From an uncultured Tateyamaria sp. (GTDB lineage Bacteria > Pseudomonadota > Alphaproteobacteria > Rhodobacterales > Rhodobacteraceae): a DNA stretch of 64,000 bases. Below the pieces are notes generated by a model. It did no database searches. It worked only from the letters and a program-made list of their open reading frames with translations, and was not told the origin of the DNA. Below, in pieces: positions 38,548 to 47,630 of the stretch; within the stretch, counting starts at the first letter, position 1, and each line of letters opens with the position of its first letter. Made by a program: the position numbers and the translations under genes. The stretch is taken from NCBI RefSeq assembly GCF_947487805.1, contig NZ_CANKXW010000005.1, positions 124,001 through 188,000 on the forward strand. Reading direction: 5' to 3'.

Positions 38548-39159
38548 ATGCAATTTGATCACCTTGTGGTGGGCGGCACGGAACTGGACGCCGCCCGCGC
38601 CCATATCGAGGACGCGCTGGGCGTCGCGATGCAGCCCGGCGGCACCCACGCCGTGTTTCAGACGCACAACGCGCTCATGGGGCTGGAGGACGGCCTCTAC
38701 CTCGAAGCGATTGCGCCAAACCCGGCGGTTGCGGCGCCTACGCGGCCGCGTTGGTACGATCTGGACCGATTCACCGGGCCTGCGCGCCTGTCCAACTGGG
38801 CCTGTTCGGTCAAGGATATGGCGCGCGCGCTGCCCGAGATGCCCGAAGGCGCAGGCGCACCCGTCGATGTCCACCGCGGTGATCTGCACTGGCAGATGGC
38901 GGTGTCCGATGACGGCACGACGCCCTTTGACAACCTGTGGCCTGCGCTGATCTGTTGGCCCGAGGGCGTGCACCCGGCCCGTGCGCTGGCGCCGACCGGG
39001 GTGCGCCTGAAACGGTTCACCCTGATCCACCCGGATGCCCTAACGCTGGAAGTTGCGCTGGGCGCGCATCTGCGCGATGACCGCGTGGCGGTTGAACAGG
39101 GGCCCGCACCCGCAATGCAGGCCGAATTCGCCACGCCGCACGGGGACCGCACCCTATGA
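38548..39159 (+). CDS. VOC-family (glyoxalase-like) protein
   Basis: The 203-residue protein has a glyoxalase-like fold start (MQFDHLVVGGTELDAARAHI) and a second half of the same type (WQMAVSDDGTTPFDNLWPAL). It belongs to the Glyoxalase_3-type VOC group with one long chain instead of two equal halves. Its reaction is unknown. It is not a typical methylmalonyl-CoA epimerase. ATG 38548 has AGGAGG at 38537-38542. The stop overlaps the next gene by four bases. Confidence 0.8.
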   Translation: MQFDHLVVGGTELDAARAHIEDALGVAMQPGGTHAVFQTHNALMGLEDGLYLEAIAPNPAVAAPTRPRWYDLDRFTGPARLSNWACSVKDMARALPEMPEGAGAPVDVHRGDLHWQMAVSDDGTTPFDNLWPALICWPEGVHPARALAPTGVRLKRFTLIHPDALTLEVALGAHLRDDRVAVEQGPAPAMQAEFATPHGDRTL

Positions 39160-39659
39160 TCCGTGCCGCGATTGAGGCCGACGCCGACTGGATTACCGCG
39201 CTGTGGAATGACGTGATCTCCGGCACGACCATCACCTTTACCAGCACGCTCAAGACGCCTGCGGACATCGCCCGGATGATCGCCACGCGCCCGGTGCTGG
39301 TGCTGGAGGACGCGGGCGGCTTTGCCACCTTCGGGCCGTTCCGGTCCGGGCCCGGCTATGCCGCGACGGTCGAACACTCGATCTTTCTGTCCCCCAAGGC
39401 GCGCGGGCTGGGGCAGGGCAGCGCGCTGATGCGCCGCCTGATGGCCACGGCGCGCGACGCAGGCCACCATGTCATGGTCGCCGCGATCAGTGGCGACAAC
39501 GCAGGCGCGGTCGCCTTCCACGCCGGTCTCGGCTTTGAGATGTCCGGCCACCTGCCGCAGGTCGGGCGCAAGGACGGGCGCTGGCTCGACCTGATCCTGA
39601 TGCAAAAGCTGCTGACCGCGTCGGACGACGCTAACATCGCGCCCGCCGATCCCGTATAG
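39156..39659 (+). CDS. GNAT N-acetyltransferase
   Basis: The 167-residue protein is a GNAT member close to phosphinothricin-type acetyltransferases. The acetyl-CoA loop appears as LSPKARGLGQGSALMRRL (about 75-92), and VMVAAISGDNAGAVAFHAGLGF is the later region (given in part: SGDNAGAVAFHAGLGF). Its physiological substrate is not predictable. The ATG overlaps the VOC stop, so the two genes are probably coupled. Confidence 0.88.
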   Translation: MIRAAIEADADWITALWNDVISGTTITFTSTLKTPADIARMIATRPVLVLEDAGGFATFGPFRSGPGYAATVEHSIFLSPKARGLGQGSALMRRLMATARDAGHHVMVAAISGDNAGAVAFHAGLGFEMSGHLPQVGRKDGRWLDLILMQKLLTASDDANIAPADPV

Positions 39660-39666
39660 TGCCGAT

Positions 39667-40347
39667 ATGAGCCTGTGGTCCCGCATTTCCGACGCGCTTG
39701 CCGCCCTCTCTGCCGGAGAAGGGCTGACGGCCATTTTCGACAAGCTGCGCGCCCCACCCGAACGCAGCGTGGCCTTTGCCATCGCGGTGATCGCGCTGGG
39801 GGCCAAGATGGCCAAGGCCGACGGGCATGTGACGCGCGACGAGGTGACGGCTTTTCGCGAGGTGTTCCACATCGCCGCCAAGGACGAGGCGGGGGCCGCG
39901 CGGGTGTTCAACCTGGCGCGCACGGACGTGGCGGGGTTCGAGGAATATGCCACACGCATCCATGCGATGTTCGCCGGCCAGCCCGAAACCCTGACCGACC
40001 TGATGGAGGGCCTTTTTCACATCGCGATGGCCGACGGGTTCTATCACCCGAACGAGGATGCCTTCCTCGAAGAAGTGGCGCATATATTTTCCATTTCCGA
40101 CAGTGATTTCAGGGCCTTGCGCGCGCGTTTCGTGCCGGATGCTGCACCCGATCCCTATTCGGTGCTGGGTGTCACGCCCGATATGGACGTTGATGCCATG
40201 CGCACGGTCTGGCGCAAGCTGGTGCGGGAAAACCACCCCGACGCGATGATGGCCCGCGGTGTCCCCGAAGAGGCGGTGCGCCTGGCCGAGAAACGGATGA
40301 TCGACATCAATCGCGCGTGGGAAGACATCCAGAGCGAACGCGGCTGA
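39667..40347 (+). CDS. DjlA-like co-chaperone (TerB plus J domain)
   Basis: The 226-residue protein has a TerB-type helical domain (about 30-140, with KMAKADGHVTRDEV and IAMADGFYHPNEDAFL) and a C-terminal J domain (about 158-226). The J domain retains the HPD motif in LVRENHPDAMMARG, needed to stimulate DnaK. E. coli DjlA has an N-terminal membrane anchor, which is not clear here. It overlaps the next start (TGATG). Confidence 0.87.
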   Translation: MSLWSRISDALAALSAGEGLTAIFDKLRAPPERSVAFAIAVIALGAKMAKADGHVTRDEVTAFREVFHIAAKDEAGAARVFNLARTDVAGFEEYATRIHAMFAGQPETLTDLMEGLFHIAMADGFYHPNEDAFLEEVAHIFSISDSDFRALRARFVPDAAPDPYSVLGVTPDMDVDAMRTVWRKLVRENHPDAMMARGVPEEAVRLAEKRMIDINRAWEDIQSERG

Positions 40348-41348
40348 TGCGGATCGCGACCTATAACGTTGAATGGATGAACACGCTCTTTGATGATGCG
40401 GGCGCGCTCTTGCGCGACGATGCGCGGTCGTCCCGGCATGACGTGACCCGGCGGGATCAGATCGACGCGGTGACCACCGTGTTCCGCGCGCTGGACGCAG
40501 ATGCGGTGATGGTGATCGAAGCGCCCGACAATGGCCGCAGCCGCAGCACGGTCACCGCACTTGAGACCTTTGCCGCCCATGCGGGCATCCGGGCGCGGCG
40601 CGCCGTGCTGGGCTTTTCCAACGACACGCAGCAGGAAATCGCGCTGCTTTACGATCCCGATGCGCTGAGCGTGACCCATGACCCGGAAGTCCACGACGGC
40701 GCGCCGCGCTTTGATGCGGAATTTGCGATCGATCTGGATATCGATGCGACCGAGGATCGGGTGGTGTTCTCCAAACCGCCGCTGGAACTGGACGTGCGTA
40801 CTTCGTCCGGGCTGCAAGTGCGGATGATCGGTGCACATCTGAAATCCAAGGCCCCGCACGGCGCGCGCAATCGGGACGATGTGATGCGCATATCCATTGC
40901 CAACCGGCGCAAGCAACTGGCACAGGCCATCTGGCTGCGGGCGCGGGTGGCGGCGCATATGGCGCAAGGCACCCCGCTGGTGCTGATGGGGGATCTGAAT
41001 GACGGTCCGGGTCTTGATGAATACGAGGACCTCTTTGGCCGATCTTCGGTCGAGATCATCATGGGCACGGGCGCCGACGCGCTTTTCGATCCCCATGCGC
41101 GCCAGGCGCTGCAACGCCGTCTGGGGGCTACGCCCACGACCGCGCGGTTCTGGATCAAGCCGGAGCAGAGATATCTTCAGGCGCTGCTGGATTACGTGAT
41201 GGTGTCGCCTGATCTCGCGGCGCGCGCGCCGCGCTGGCGCATCTGGCATCCGCTGGATGATCCCGAATGCTGGCGGCGGCCTGACTTGCGCGACGCGCTT
41301 GTCACCGCATCGGACCATTTCCCGGTGAGCTTGGATATCGACATCTGA
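40347..41348 (+). CDS. Endonuclease/exonuclease/phosphatase-family protein
   Basis: The 333-residue protein carries EEP-family marks: IATYNVEWMN at the start, the metal glutamate near VIEAPDN, VLMGDLNDGPG in the second half and the C-terminal ASDHFPVSL with the catalytic histidine. It has no signal peptide. It may act on nucleic acids or phosphoesters; the substrate is unknown. ATG 40347 overlaps the DjlA-like stop, and the reading from 40317 is an extension into that gene. Confidence 0.85.
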   Translation: MRIATYNVEWMNTLFDDAGALLRDDARSSRHDVTRRDQIDAVTTVFRALDADAVMVIEAPDNGRSRSTVTALETFAAHAGIRARRAVLGFSNDTQQEIALLYDPDALSVTHDPEVHDGAPRFDAEFAIDLDIDATEDRVVFSKPPLELDVRTSSGLQVRMIGAHLKSKAPHGARNRDDVMRISIANRRKQLAQAIWLRARVAAHMAQGTPLVLMGDLNDGPGLDEYEDLFGRSSVEIIMGTGADALFDPHARQALQRRLGATPTTARFWIKPEQRYLQALLDYVMVSPDLAARAPRWRIWHPLDDPECWRRPDLRDALVTASDHFPVSLDIDI

Positions 41349-41365
41349 CACCCCATATAAGCGTA

Positions 41366-41728
41366 ATGGTTAAGTATTTCGTGATCCCGTTCTGGCTTGC
41401 CCTGGCCGCAGCCCCCGTCCACGCACAGGACGCAGACCCGCCCGACGAGGGCTGGTCCCTGATGGAGCGGGGCGCGCAGATGCTGATGGAAGGTTTGATG
41501 CGCGAAATGGAACCCGCGCTCGAGGATTTGCAGGGGCTGGCCGAGGATATGGGCCCGGCAATGCGCGATTTCGTGACACAGATGGGGCCGGCGATGCGCG
41601 GCCTTCTTGAAGATGTGCAGGACTGGAGCGTCTATGAGGCGCCCGAGATCCTCGACAATGGCGACATCATCATCCGGCGCAAACCGGATGTGCCCGATGC
41701 GACCCCTGCGCCCGAGATCGATATTTAA
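41366..41728 (+). CDS. Small secreted acidic protein
   Basis: The 120-residue protein has a signal peptide (about 1-20, ending PVHAQD) and an acidic helical region with repeated Met and Glu (ERGAQMLMEGLMREME and DMGPAMRDFVTQMGPAMRGL). No catalytic motif is visible. It is likely periplasmic. Homologues with this shape occur in related bacteria, in my memory, without a known function. Its stop shares TTAA with the convergent ppx gene. Confidence 0.7.
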   Translation: MVKYFVIPFWLALAAAPVHAQDADPPDEGWSLMERGAQMLMEGLMREMEPALEDLQGLAEDMGPAMRDFVTQMGPAMRGLLEDVQDWSVYEAPEILDNGDIIIRRKPDVPDATPAPEIDI

Positions 41729-43290
41729 GAAGCATCTGTCGCCTTGCGGCGGCGTTTCTTGACCTCGACCGTGGCCCCCATGGAATCTGCCAGCGAATTC
41801 AGCCGCGCCTCGGCCACCTCGCCAAAGAGCGGCAGGGCATCGGGGCTGAGGTGCAGTTCGAGGATGCGTTTCTTGGGAAACCATTTGAACACGGCCCGGT
41901 CGGCGTCCTTCTCCATCCACAGCATCGCACCAAAGCGCATGGCCTTGCCCGCAATCTCCGCATGTTGCCGCGAGGCGTCGTCCAGCAAGTCGTAGAGGTC
42001 TTCGAAATGGGTGCCTTCGCGCTTGTTGGTATAGCGGTGAAGCAGCGCGAGGCCGAGAAAGATCCGCTCGCCATGTTTGAGCCCACCCAGATTGGCGCGG
42101 GTGGCGTTGTCGAAACAGACTTCGGCGCGGTAGTCGGGGTGGGCGCGCCAGCTGACATCGTGCAGCAGGCAGGCGGCCTTGATCAGGCGCTTGCGGGCAA
42201 AGGGGGCGGATTTGAAGAGCGGTTCAATGAACGCATAGAGCGCCTTGCCAAACCCCGGCATGCGCGCGTCCTTGGCCTCGGCAAAGCGGCAGGCCTCGAT
42301 CAGGGGATCGCGGTCGCGCAGGCGCTGGGGCATCTGTTCATAGAGCATCCCCTCGCGGATGCCATAGCTGGACACGGCGATGTCCTTGGGGCGGAACGTC
42401 TTGACCAGCCGGGCGAGCACCTCGGCGGCCAGCGGGACCAGCGCCATCCGCGTGCTGGAGATGCCGCAGGCGAGGCGCAATTCGGTGTGGTCGGCGTGTT
42501 CGGCGATGAACTTGGCGGTGCGCTGCACTGATTGCGGCGTCATCCGGTATTCGTGCAGCACGTGCAGCGGGTAGCCGCGGCGGTGCATGTCCACGCGGGC
42601 GATGGCGCGCCAGGACCCGCCCACCAGGAACAGGCGGTCCCGCTGGGTGCCCATTTCGGCCTGCAGCGCCTCGATCGTGTCCTTGATGTGGCGGCGGCGG
42701 CCCTTCTTGCCGCCGCGCAGGGTCTGGAGCTTGAGCGGGCCCAGATCGGAGGTGACCCGGCGGCCTACATTGCCGCCCGAGATTTCGGCCAGTTCCATCG
42801 ACGAGCCGCCAATGTCGCAGACAAGCCCGTAGGATCCCGGCCAGCCCAGAAGGACGCCCTGGGCCGACAGGCGCGCCTCTTCCCGGCCATCGATGATGCG
42901 GACGTTGAGGCCGGTTTCGCGCAGGACGTCTGCGCAGAAGTCGAGCCCGTCGCTGGCGTCACGCACGGCCGCCGTGGCCACCACCGTGAGGCCCGACAGA
43001 CCCATGCCGTCGGCCAGCATCTTGAACCGTTTCAACGCGTTGAGCGCGCGGACGCGGCCTGTGGGGTTGAGGTGCCCGCTGTCCGACAGGCCCGCGCCCA
43101 GCGCACACATGATCTTTTCGTTGTAGAAATAGGCGGGGCTGCGGGCGGCCCCGTCAAAGACGACGAGGCGGACGGAGTTGGAGCCTACATCGACCACGCC
43201 CACGCGCGACAGGGCCCGGGCGGAGGGGTCTTCGAACAGCGGGCGGTCGAAGAGGCCGCTGTCGATTTGCGGTTCGGTCAGTGCGGTCAT
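41725..43290 (-). CDS. ppx: Ppx/GppA-family exopolyphosphatase
   Basis: The 521-residue protein has the Ppx/GppA actin-like ATPase fold: GVVDVGSNSVRLVVFDG at the start (about 30-46), the catalytic region IDGREEARLSAQGVLLGW and GLVCDIGGSSMELAEI. A C-terminal HD-like domain includes LLHDVSW. It releases phosphate from polyphosphate or cleaves pppGpp. ATG 43290 has a GGGGGG site. It lies 135 bp after ppk; a 7-bp hairpin (43375-43392) lies in between. Products of the two genes act in opposite directions on polyphosphate. Confidence 0.92.
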   Translation of the reverse strand: MTALTEPQIDSGLFDRPLFEDPSARALSRVGVVDVGSNSVRLVVFDGAARSPAYFYNEKIMCALGAGLSDSGHLNPTGRVRALNALKRFKMLADGMGLSGLTVVATAAVRDASDGLDFCADVLRETGLNVRIIDGREEARLSAQGVLLGWPGSYGLVCDIGGSSMELAEISGGNVGRRVTSDLGPLKLQTLRGGKKGRRRHIKDTIEALQAEMGTQRDRLFLVGGSWRAIARVDMHRRGYPLHVLHEYRMTPQSVQRTAKFIAEHADHTELRLACGISSTRMALVPLAAEVLARLVKTFRPKDIAVSSYGIREGMLYEQMPQRLRDRDPLIEACRFAEAKDARMPGFGKALYAFIEPLFKSAPFARKRLIKAACLLHDVSWRAHPDYRAEVCFDNATRANLGGLKHGERIFLGLALLHRYTNKREGTHFEDLYDLLDDASRQHAEIAGKAMRFGAMLWMEKDADRAVFKWFPKKRILELHLSPDALPLFGEVAEARLNSLADSMGATVEVKKRRRKATDAS

Positions 43291-43425
43291 GGACCCCCCG
43301 TGGCACATGTGGTGCTGTGTTGATGGACCAGCGGGCGGGCCGGGTCAATGGATGTGCGCCGCCGGGCGGCTCTGTTTCGGCTGACGCCGAAAGGCGCCCA
43401 CCCGCCGACCCTTGGGGTGGGGATT

Positions 43426-45594
43426 TCAGTCTTCGGTATGGGTCAGTTTGGGCACGTCGGATGCACCGGCGGAGCCGCGCCCTGACAGCGAGGGGTTTTC
43501 CATAAAGAAGCGGTGGCAGTTGAAAGCAAAGGTGCCTTCGGTCAGTTCGGGCCTTGTGAACTGTCCGTCCGGGCCCATGATCCAGCTTTGGGCCACATCG
43601 GCGAGGTTGGCGGCCATGACCTGGCTGACGATCTGGGCCTTGACTGTGGCATTTTCGATTTCGACCAGGGTTTCGACGCGGCGGTTGAGGTTGCGGCCCA
43701 TCCAGTCGGCGGAGGAGATGAACACGCGCGCCTTTTTCGACGGCAGCCCGTGGCCGTTGCCAAAGCAGACGATGCGCGAATGTTCGAGAAAACGGCCGAC
43801 GATGGATTTGACGCGGATGTTGTCGGAGAACCCCTTGATGCCGGGGCGCAGGCCGCAGATGCCGCGGATGACGAGGCTGATCCTGACGCCGGCCTGGCCT
43901 GCGGCATAGAGCGCGTCGATCACCTCACTGTCGATGAGCGAGTTCATCTTGGCCCAGATCTCGGCCGGTTGGCCGTTGCGGGCGTGCTCCGCCTCGGCGG
44001 CGATCATGTCGAGCAGGCGGGTTTTGAGGTTGGTGGGCGAGATGGCGAGGTTGTCCAGCCCTTCGGGCGGGGCGTAGCCCGACAGGTAGTTGAAGACCTT
44101 GGTGGCATCGCGCCCCAGTTTGGCGTCGCAGGTGAACAGCGAAACATCCGTATAGATGCGCGCCGTGATCGGGTGGTAGTTGCCGGTGCCGTAATGGGTG
44201 TAGGTCACGAGGTTCTTGCCCTCGCGGCGGACCACCGTGCTGATCTTGGCATGGGTTTTCAGATCGAGAAAGCCATAGACCACATGCGCGCCCGCGCGTT
44301 CCAGCCTGCGCGACTGGCGGATATTGGCGGCCTCGTCAAAACGTGCCTTGAGTTCCACAAGGGCGGTGACGGATTTGCCGTCCTCGGCGGCCTCGCAGAG
44401 CGCCTCGACGATGGGGCTGTTTTTCGAGGTGCGGTAGAGCGTCTGTTTGATCGCCACGACCTGCGGGTCGCGTGCAGCCTGCTGGAGAAAGCGGACCACC
44501 ATGTCGAAGGTCTCGTAGGGGTGGTGCAGCAGCATATCCTTTTGCCGGATCGCCGCCAGCATGTCGCCTTCGAAATCGGTGACGCGTTCGGGCACGCGCG
44601 GGGTGAAGGAGGGCCACAGCAGGTCGGGGCGAGTGTCGAGCACCATTTCGGACATGTCGGACATGCCGATCATGCCGTCGACCTCGATGACTTCGGCGTC
44701 GCTCACGCCCAGCTCTTCCATGATCACGGCCTTGAGCGCCTTGGGCGCGCCCGCCGAGTGGGTCAGGCGCACCACCTCGCCGCGGCGGCGGCGTTTCAGG
44801 GCGACCTCGAATTCGCGCACCAGGTCTTCGGCCTCGTCCTCGACTTCGAGATCGCTGTCGCGCAGCACGCGGAAACCGAAATGCGCCTTGAGCTTGTAGC
44901 CGGGGAACAGGTTGGGTGTCTTGAGCACCAGCAGTTCCTCGAGCGGGAGAAAGCGTTGCCCGTCCCCCGGCAGGGGGATGAACCGGTCGATCTGTGCCGG
45001 GATCGGCAGCAGTGCCTGAAGGGTGCGTTTGTCTGACTTGCGTTCGAGTTGCAGGGCCAGCGCATAGCCCATGTTGGGGATGAACGGGAACGGGTGCGCG
45101 GGGTCGATGGCCAGCGGTGACAGGACGGCAAAGACCTGGTTAAGGAACACGTCCTCGAGGTGGGCAAGGTCCGCGTCGGTCAGTTCGCCGCCTGTGAGGA
45201 TGTCGATGCCTTGCGTCTCCATCTCGTCCTTGAGGGCGTTCAGGACCTGGGTTTGGTGCTGGATCAGCTGGCGGGCATCTTCGTTGATCAGGGTCAGCTG
45301 TTGCGCGGGCGTCAGCCCGTCGGCGGCGGGGGTGGTGTTGCCCGCAATGGCCAGTTCGCGCAGGCCCGCCACGCGCACGGTGTAGAATTCGTCGAGGTTG
45401 CCCGCAGAGATCGACAGGAACCGCAGCCGTTCCAGCAGCGGCACGCGGGGGTTTTCCGCCTCTTCCAGCACACGCCAGTTGAAGCCCAGCCAGCTGAGTT
45501 CACGGTTGAAAAACCGGCCCGGACCAGTGGTGTCCAGATCGTCGATGGCGACGGCCTGCGGAAAGGGGGAGGTCAGGAAATCTGCGTTTGTCAT
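43426..45594 (-). CDS. ppk1: Polyphosphate kinase 1
   Basis: The 722-residue protein contains the full PPK1 set: N domain with FFNRELSWLGFNWRVLEEA (about 28-46), head domain, and two phospholipase-D-like C domains. The autophosphorylated histidine region DLKTHAKISTVVRRE and the second site GNGHGLPSKKARVFISSADW are intact. It makes polyphosphate from ATP. It lies between hda and ppx on the minus strand, an arrangement common in alphaproteobacteria. Confidence 0.96.
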   Translation of the reverse strand: MTNADFLTSPFPQAVAIDDLDTTGPGRFFNRELSWLGFNWRVLEEAENPRVPLLERLRFLSISAGNLDEFYTVRVAGLRELAIAGNTTPAADGLTPAQQLTLINEDARQLIQHQTQVLNALKDEMETQGIDILTGGELTDADLAHLEDVFLNQVFAVLSPLAIDPAHPFPFIPNMGYALALQLERKSDKRTLQALLPIPAQIDRFIPLPGDGQRFLPLEELLVLKTPNLFPGYKLKAHFGFRVLRDSDLEVEDEAEDLVREFEVALKRRRRGEVVRLTHSAGAPKALKAVIMEELGVSDAEVIEVDGMIGMSDMSEMVLDTRPDLLWPSFTPRVPERVTDFEGDMLAAIRQKDMLLHHPYETFDMVVRFLQQAARDPQVVAIKQTLYRTSKNSPIVEALCEAAEDGKSVTALVELKARFDEAANIRQSRRLERAGAHVVYGFLDLKTHAKISTVVRREGKNLVTYTHYGTGNYHPITARIYTDVSLFTCDAKLGRDATKVFNYLSGYAPPEGLDNLAISPTNLKTRLLDMIAAEAEHARNGQPAEIWAKMNSLIDSEVIDALYAAGQAGVRISLVIRGICGLRPGIKGFSDNIRVKSIVGRFLEHSRIVCFGNGHGLPSKKARVFISSADWMGRNLNRRVETLVEIENATVKAQIVSQVMAANLADVAQSWIMGPDGQFTRPELTEGTFAFNCHRFFMENPSLSGRGSAGASDVPKLTHTED

Positions 45595-45634
45595 TCGGGG
45601 GGTATGTCAATTCGGTGTGACGTTTGAATGACGT

Positions 45635-46318
45635 TTATCCCCCGTGGGGGCCGGTATTGTCCAGCACTTCCGCCGCGAGGGCCCGGGTGATGGGCTTTTT
45701 GCGGGCGAGGCTGGCGGCGTCCAGATCGCGCACGATCTGCTGGGCCGCGGCAAAGCTGCGCTCCATCCGGGTGGTGAGATAGGCGATGACGCCGGGGTGG
45801 GGGGCAAGCTGGCGGTCGGCGAAAAGCTTGGCGACCACGGCGGCCAGCAGGCTGTCATCGGGTGCCTCGAGGGCGGCGTGCCCGGCGGCGTCCACGCGGC
45901 TTTGCAGGTCGGGCAGGGACAGCCGCCAGTGGGCCGGGTGCGCGGTGCCCGTCATCAGCAGGGGGTGGCCTGCGGCTTGCAGCATGTTGTGCAGATGGAA
46001 AAGGGCGGTTTGTGCGTCCATGTCACTTGCGATCCGGTCCACGTCCTCGACCGCTGTGGGGGCATGGGCCAGTGCGGCGATATCGTGCTGTGGCAGCTGC
46101 GATGCGGTCAGGATCTGCGCCCCGCTGGCTGCGGCCCAGACCTGGGCCAAGTGCGTCTTGCCCGCGCCTGTGGGGCCAGTCAGCGCCAACTTGCCCAGGG
46201 GCCACGCGGCCCAGTTGTCGATCATGGCCAGCGCCACCGCGTTGGACGGGGCGACCATGAAATCGTCGCGCCCCGATGCGGCGCGCACGGGCAGGTCAAA
46301 TCCAAGCTGCGTGGCCAT
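45635..46318 (-). CDS. hdaA: DnaA-like regulatory inactivator (Hda/HdaA)
   Basis: The 227-residue protein has a short AAA+ domain related to DnaA without the DNA-binding part. MATQLGFDLP at the start is the beta-clamp-binding style N-terminus (QLGFDLP). The P-loop is GPTGAGKTHLA (about 48-58), and VEDVDR is the Walker B. Hda stimulates ATP hydrolysis by DnaA when bound to the sliding clamp, limiting replication initiation. ATG 46318 is 2 bp after the AI-2E-type transporter stop, so coupling is likely. Confidence 0.9.
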   Translation of the reverse strand: MATQLGFDLPVRAASGRDDFMVAPSNAVALAMIDNWAAWPLGKLALTGPTGAGKTHLAQVWAAASGAQILTASQLPQHDIAALAHAPTAVEDVDRIASDMDAQTALFHLHNMLQAAGHPLLMTGTAHPAHWRLSLPDLQSRVDAAGHAALEAPDDSLLAAVVAKLFADRQLAPHPGVIAYLTTRMERSFAAAQQIVRDLDAASLARKKPITRALAAEVLDNTGPHGG

Positions 46319-46320
46319 GA

Positions 46321-47397
46321 TCAGTCTCGGGCCTCGGTTTCGTCCGCCTCGATGCCGCGGTAAAGGCGGCTGTCCTGGTATTTCTCGATGAGAAAGCGGA
46401 CGAACACGCCGAGGGCTGCGGCCATGGGCACCGCCACGAGCATGCCGACAAAACCAAAGAGCGCGCCAAAGACGGACAGGGCGAGGATCAGCCAGACGGG
46501 GTGCAGGCCCACGCTTTCGCCAACCAGTTTGGGGGTGAGAATATTGCCTTCGACCACCTGACCGATGCCAAAGACGATGGCGACGGCGACAATCCAGTGC
46601 CATTCGCCCCAGAACTGGAACAGCGCAAGCCCGATGGCCAGCGCACCACCCACCAGCGCGCCGACATACGGGATAAAGGTCAGCAGCCCGGCGACAAAGC
46701 CCACAACAAGCCCGAATTGCAGGCCGATCAGCATCAGCGCGATGGCGTAATAGGTCCCGAGGATCAGGCAGACGGTGCCCATGCCACGGATGAACCCGGC
46801 CAGAGTGCCGTCAATCTCCGAGGCCAGCCGGCGGATGACCGGCGCGTGATCCAGCGGCAGCAGCCCGTTCACGCGCGCAATCATCCGGTCCCAGTCGAGC
46901 AGGAGGTAGACGGCCACGACCGGCACGATGATAAAAAGGACCACAACGTTGATCAGGCTTGCCGCCGAGGTCAGCGCGGAGTTCAGCAACTGCCCGCCCC
47001 GGTCGGAGATCGTCTGACCCAGCGAGTTCAGCGTCTGGCGGATGGTCGAGCCTTCGTCGAGCAGACTGGGGAACCGCTCAGTCAGGAAGGCACCCAGATC
47101 CCGCGCCAGCTGTGGGGCCGCGTTAAAGAGCTGGATCGCCTGTTCGACCAGCGTGGGCACAACCAACAGCGCCAGAACCACAAAGATGATGATGGCGGTG
47201 ACGGTGATGATGCCCGTGGCCAGCCCCCGGCTGCACCCGCGCGCCTCAAGCCAGTCGGCGACCGGGTCGAGGAAATAGGCGATGGCCGCACCCAGAAAGA
47301 AGGGCAGCAGCTGATCCCCCAGCGCATAGAGCAACAGAAAGAAGACCGCCGCCGCAATCCCCCAATACTTGAACTGATCGCGAACCGGCAGGGCCAT
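46321..47397 (-). CDS. AI-2E/PerM-family transporter
   Basis: The 358-residue membrane protein has about eight hydrophobic segments and the family's C-terminal blocks FGIGQVVEGNILTPKLVGES and GALFGFVGMLVAVPMAA. The family has members that export autoinducer-2 or move sodium; the substrate here is unknown. ATG 47397 is favoured; the frame beyond to 47454 lacks homology. It is the first gene of the unit with hda, ppk and ppx. Confidence 0.9.
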   Translation of the reverse strand: MALPVRDQFKYWGIAAAVFFLLLYALGDQLLPFFLGAAIAYFLDPVADWLEARGCSRGLATGIITVTAIIIFVVLALLVVPTLVEQAIQLFNAAPQLARDLGAFLTERFPSLLDEGSTIRQTLNSLGQTISDRGGQLLNSALTSAASLINVVVLFIIVPVVAVYLLLDWDRMIARVNGLLPLDHAPVIRRLASEIDGTLAGFIRGMGTVCLILGTYYAIALMLIGLQFGLVVGFVAGLLTFIPYVGALVGGALAIGLALFQFWGEWHWIVAVAIVFGIGQVVEGNILTPKLVGESVGLHPVWLILALSVFGALFGFVGMLVAVPMAAALGVFVRFLIEKYQDSRLYRGIEADETEARD

Positions 47398-47513
47398 GGT
47401 GTCTCCGCATGTGGTTGATGTGCAACAAATGCGGCGTTTTGCCCGGTTCTTCAAGGGTGTTGATGGACGTGGCGTGATCCAAATGCGCGCTGACGCGCAC
47501 GCGATTATTTTGG

Positions 47514-47537
47514 GGGCTGCGCCCCGGCGCGCAGCCC
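47514..47537. repeat. GC-rich palindrome before proS
   Basis: GGGCTGCGC at 47514-47522 pairs with GCGCAGCCC at 47529-47537, preceded by ATTATTTTG. The AT-rich edge next to a GC palindrome matches the elements at 6828 and 24291. It lies in the 233-bp divergent gap before proS; no further gene is seen in that gap. Confidence 0.4.
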
Positions 47538-47630
47538 GGGCCTGTGCGATTTGTGCGAAACCGGGCGCGGGCCGTTGCGGGGGCCGTGCGATTGGCCTAA
47601 TCAGGACGAAACTTGATGAGGAGCGCGTAG

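Noticed and set aside
38548-39159. VOC protein as the missing methylmalonyl-CoA epimerase
   Set aside because: It has the long single-chain Glyoxalase_3-type layout rather than the short epimerase pattern, although it follows the mutase gene.
43513-45036. Long plus-strand frame opposite ppk
   Set aside because: Antisense to a complete polyphosphate kinase with all catalytic residues; composition is typical of a shadow.
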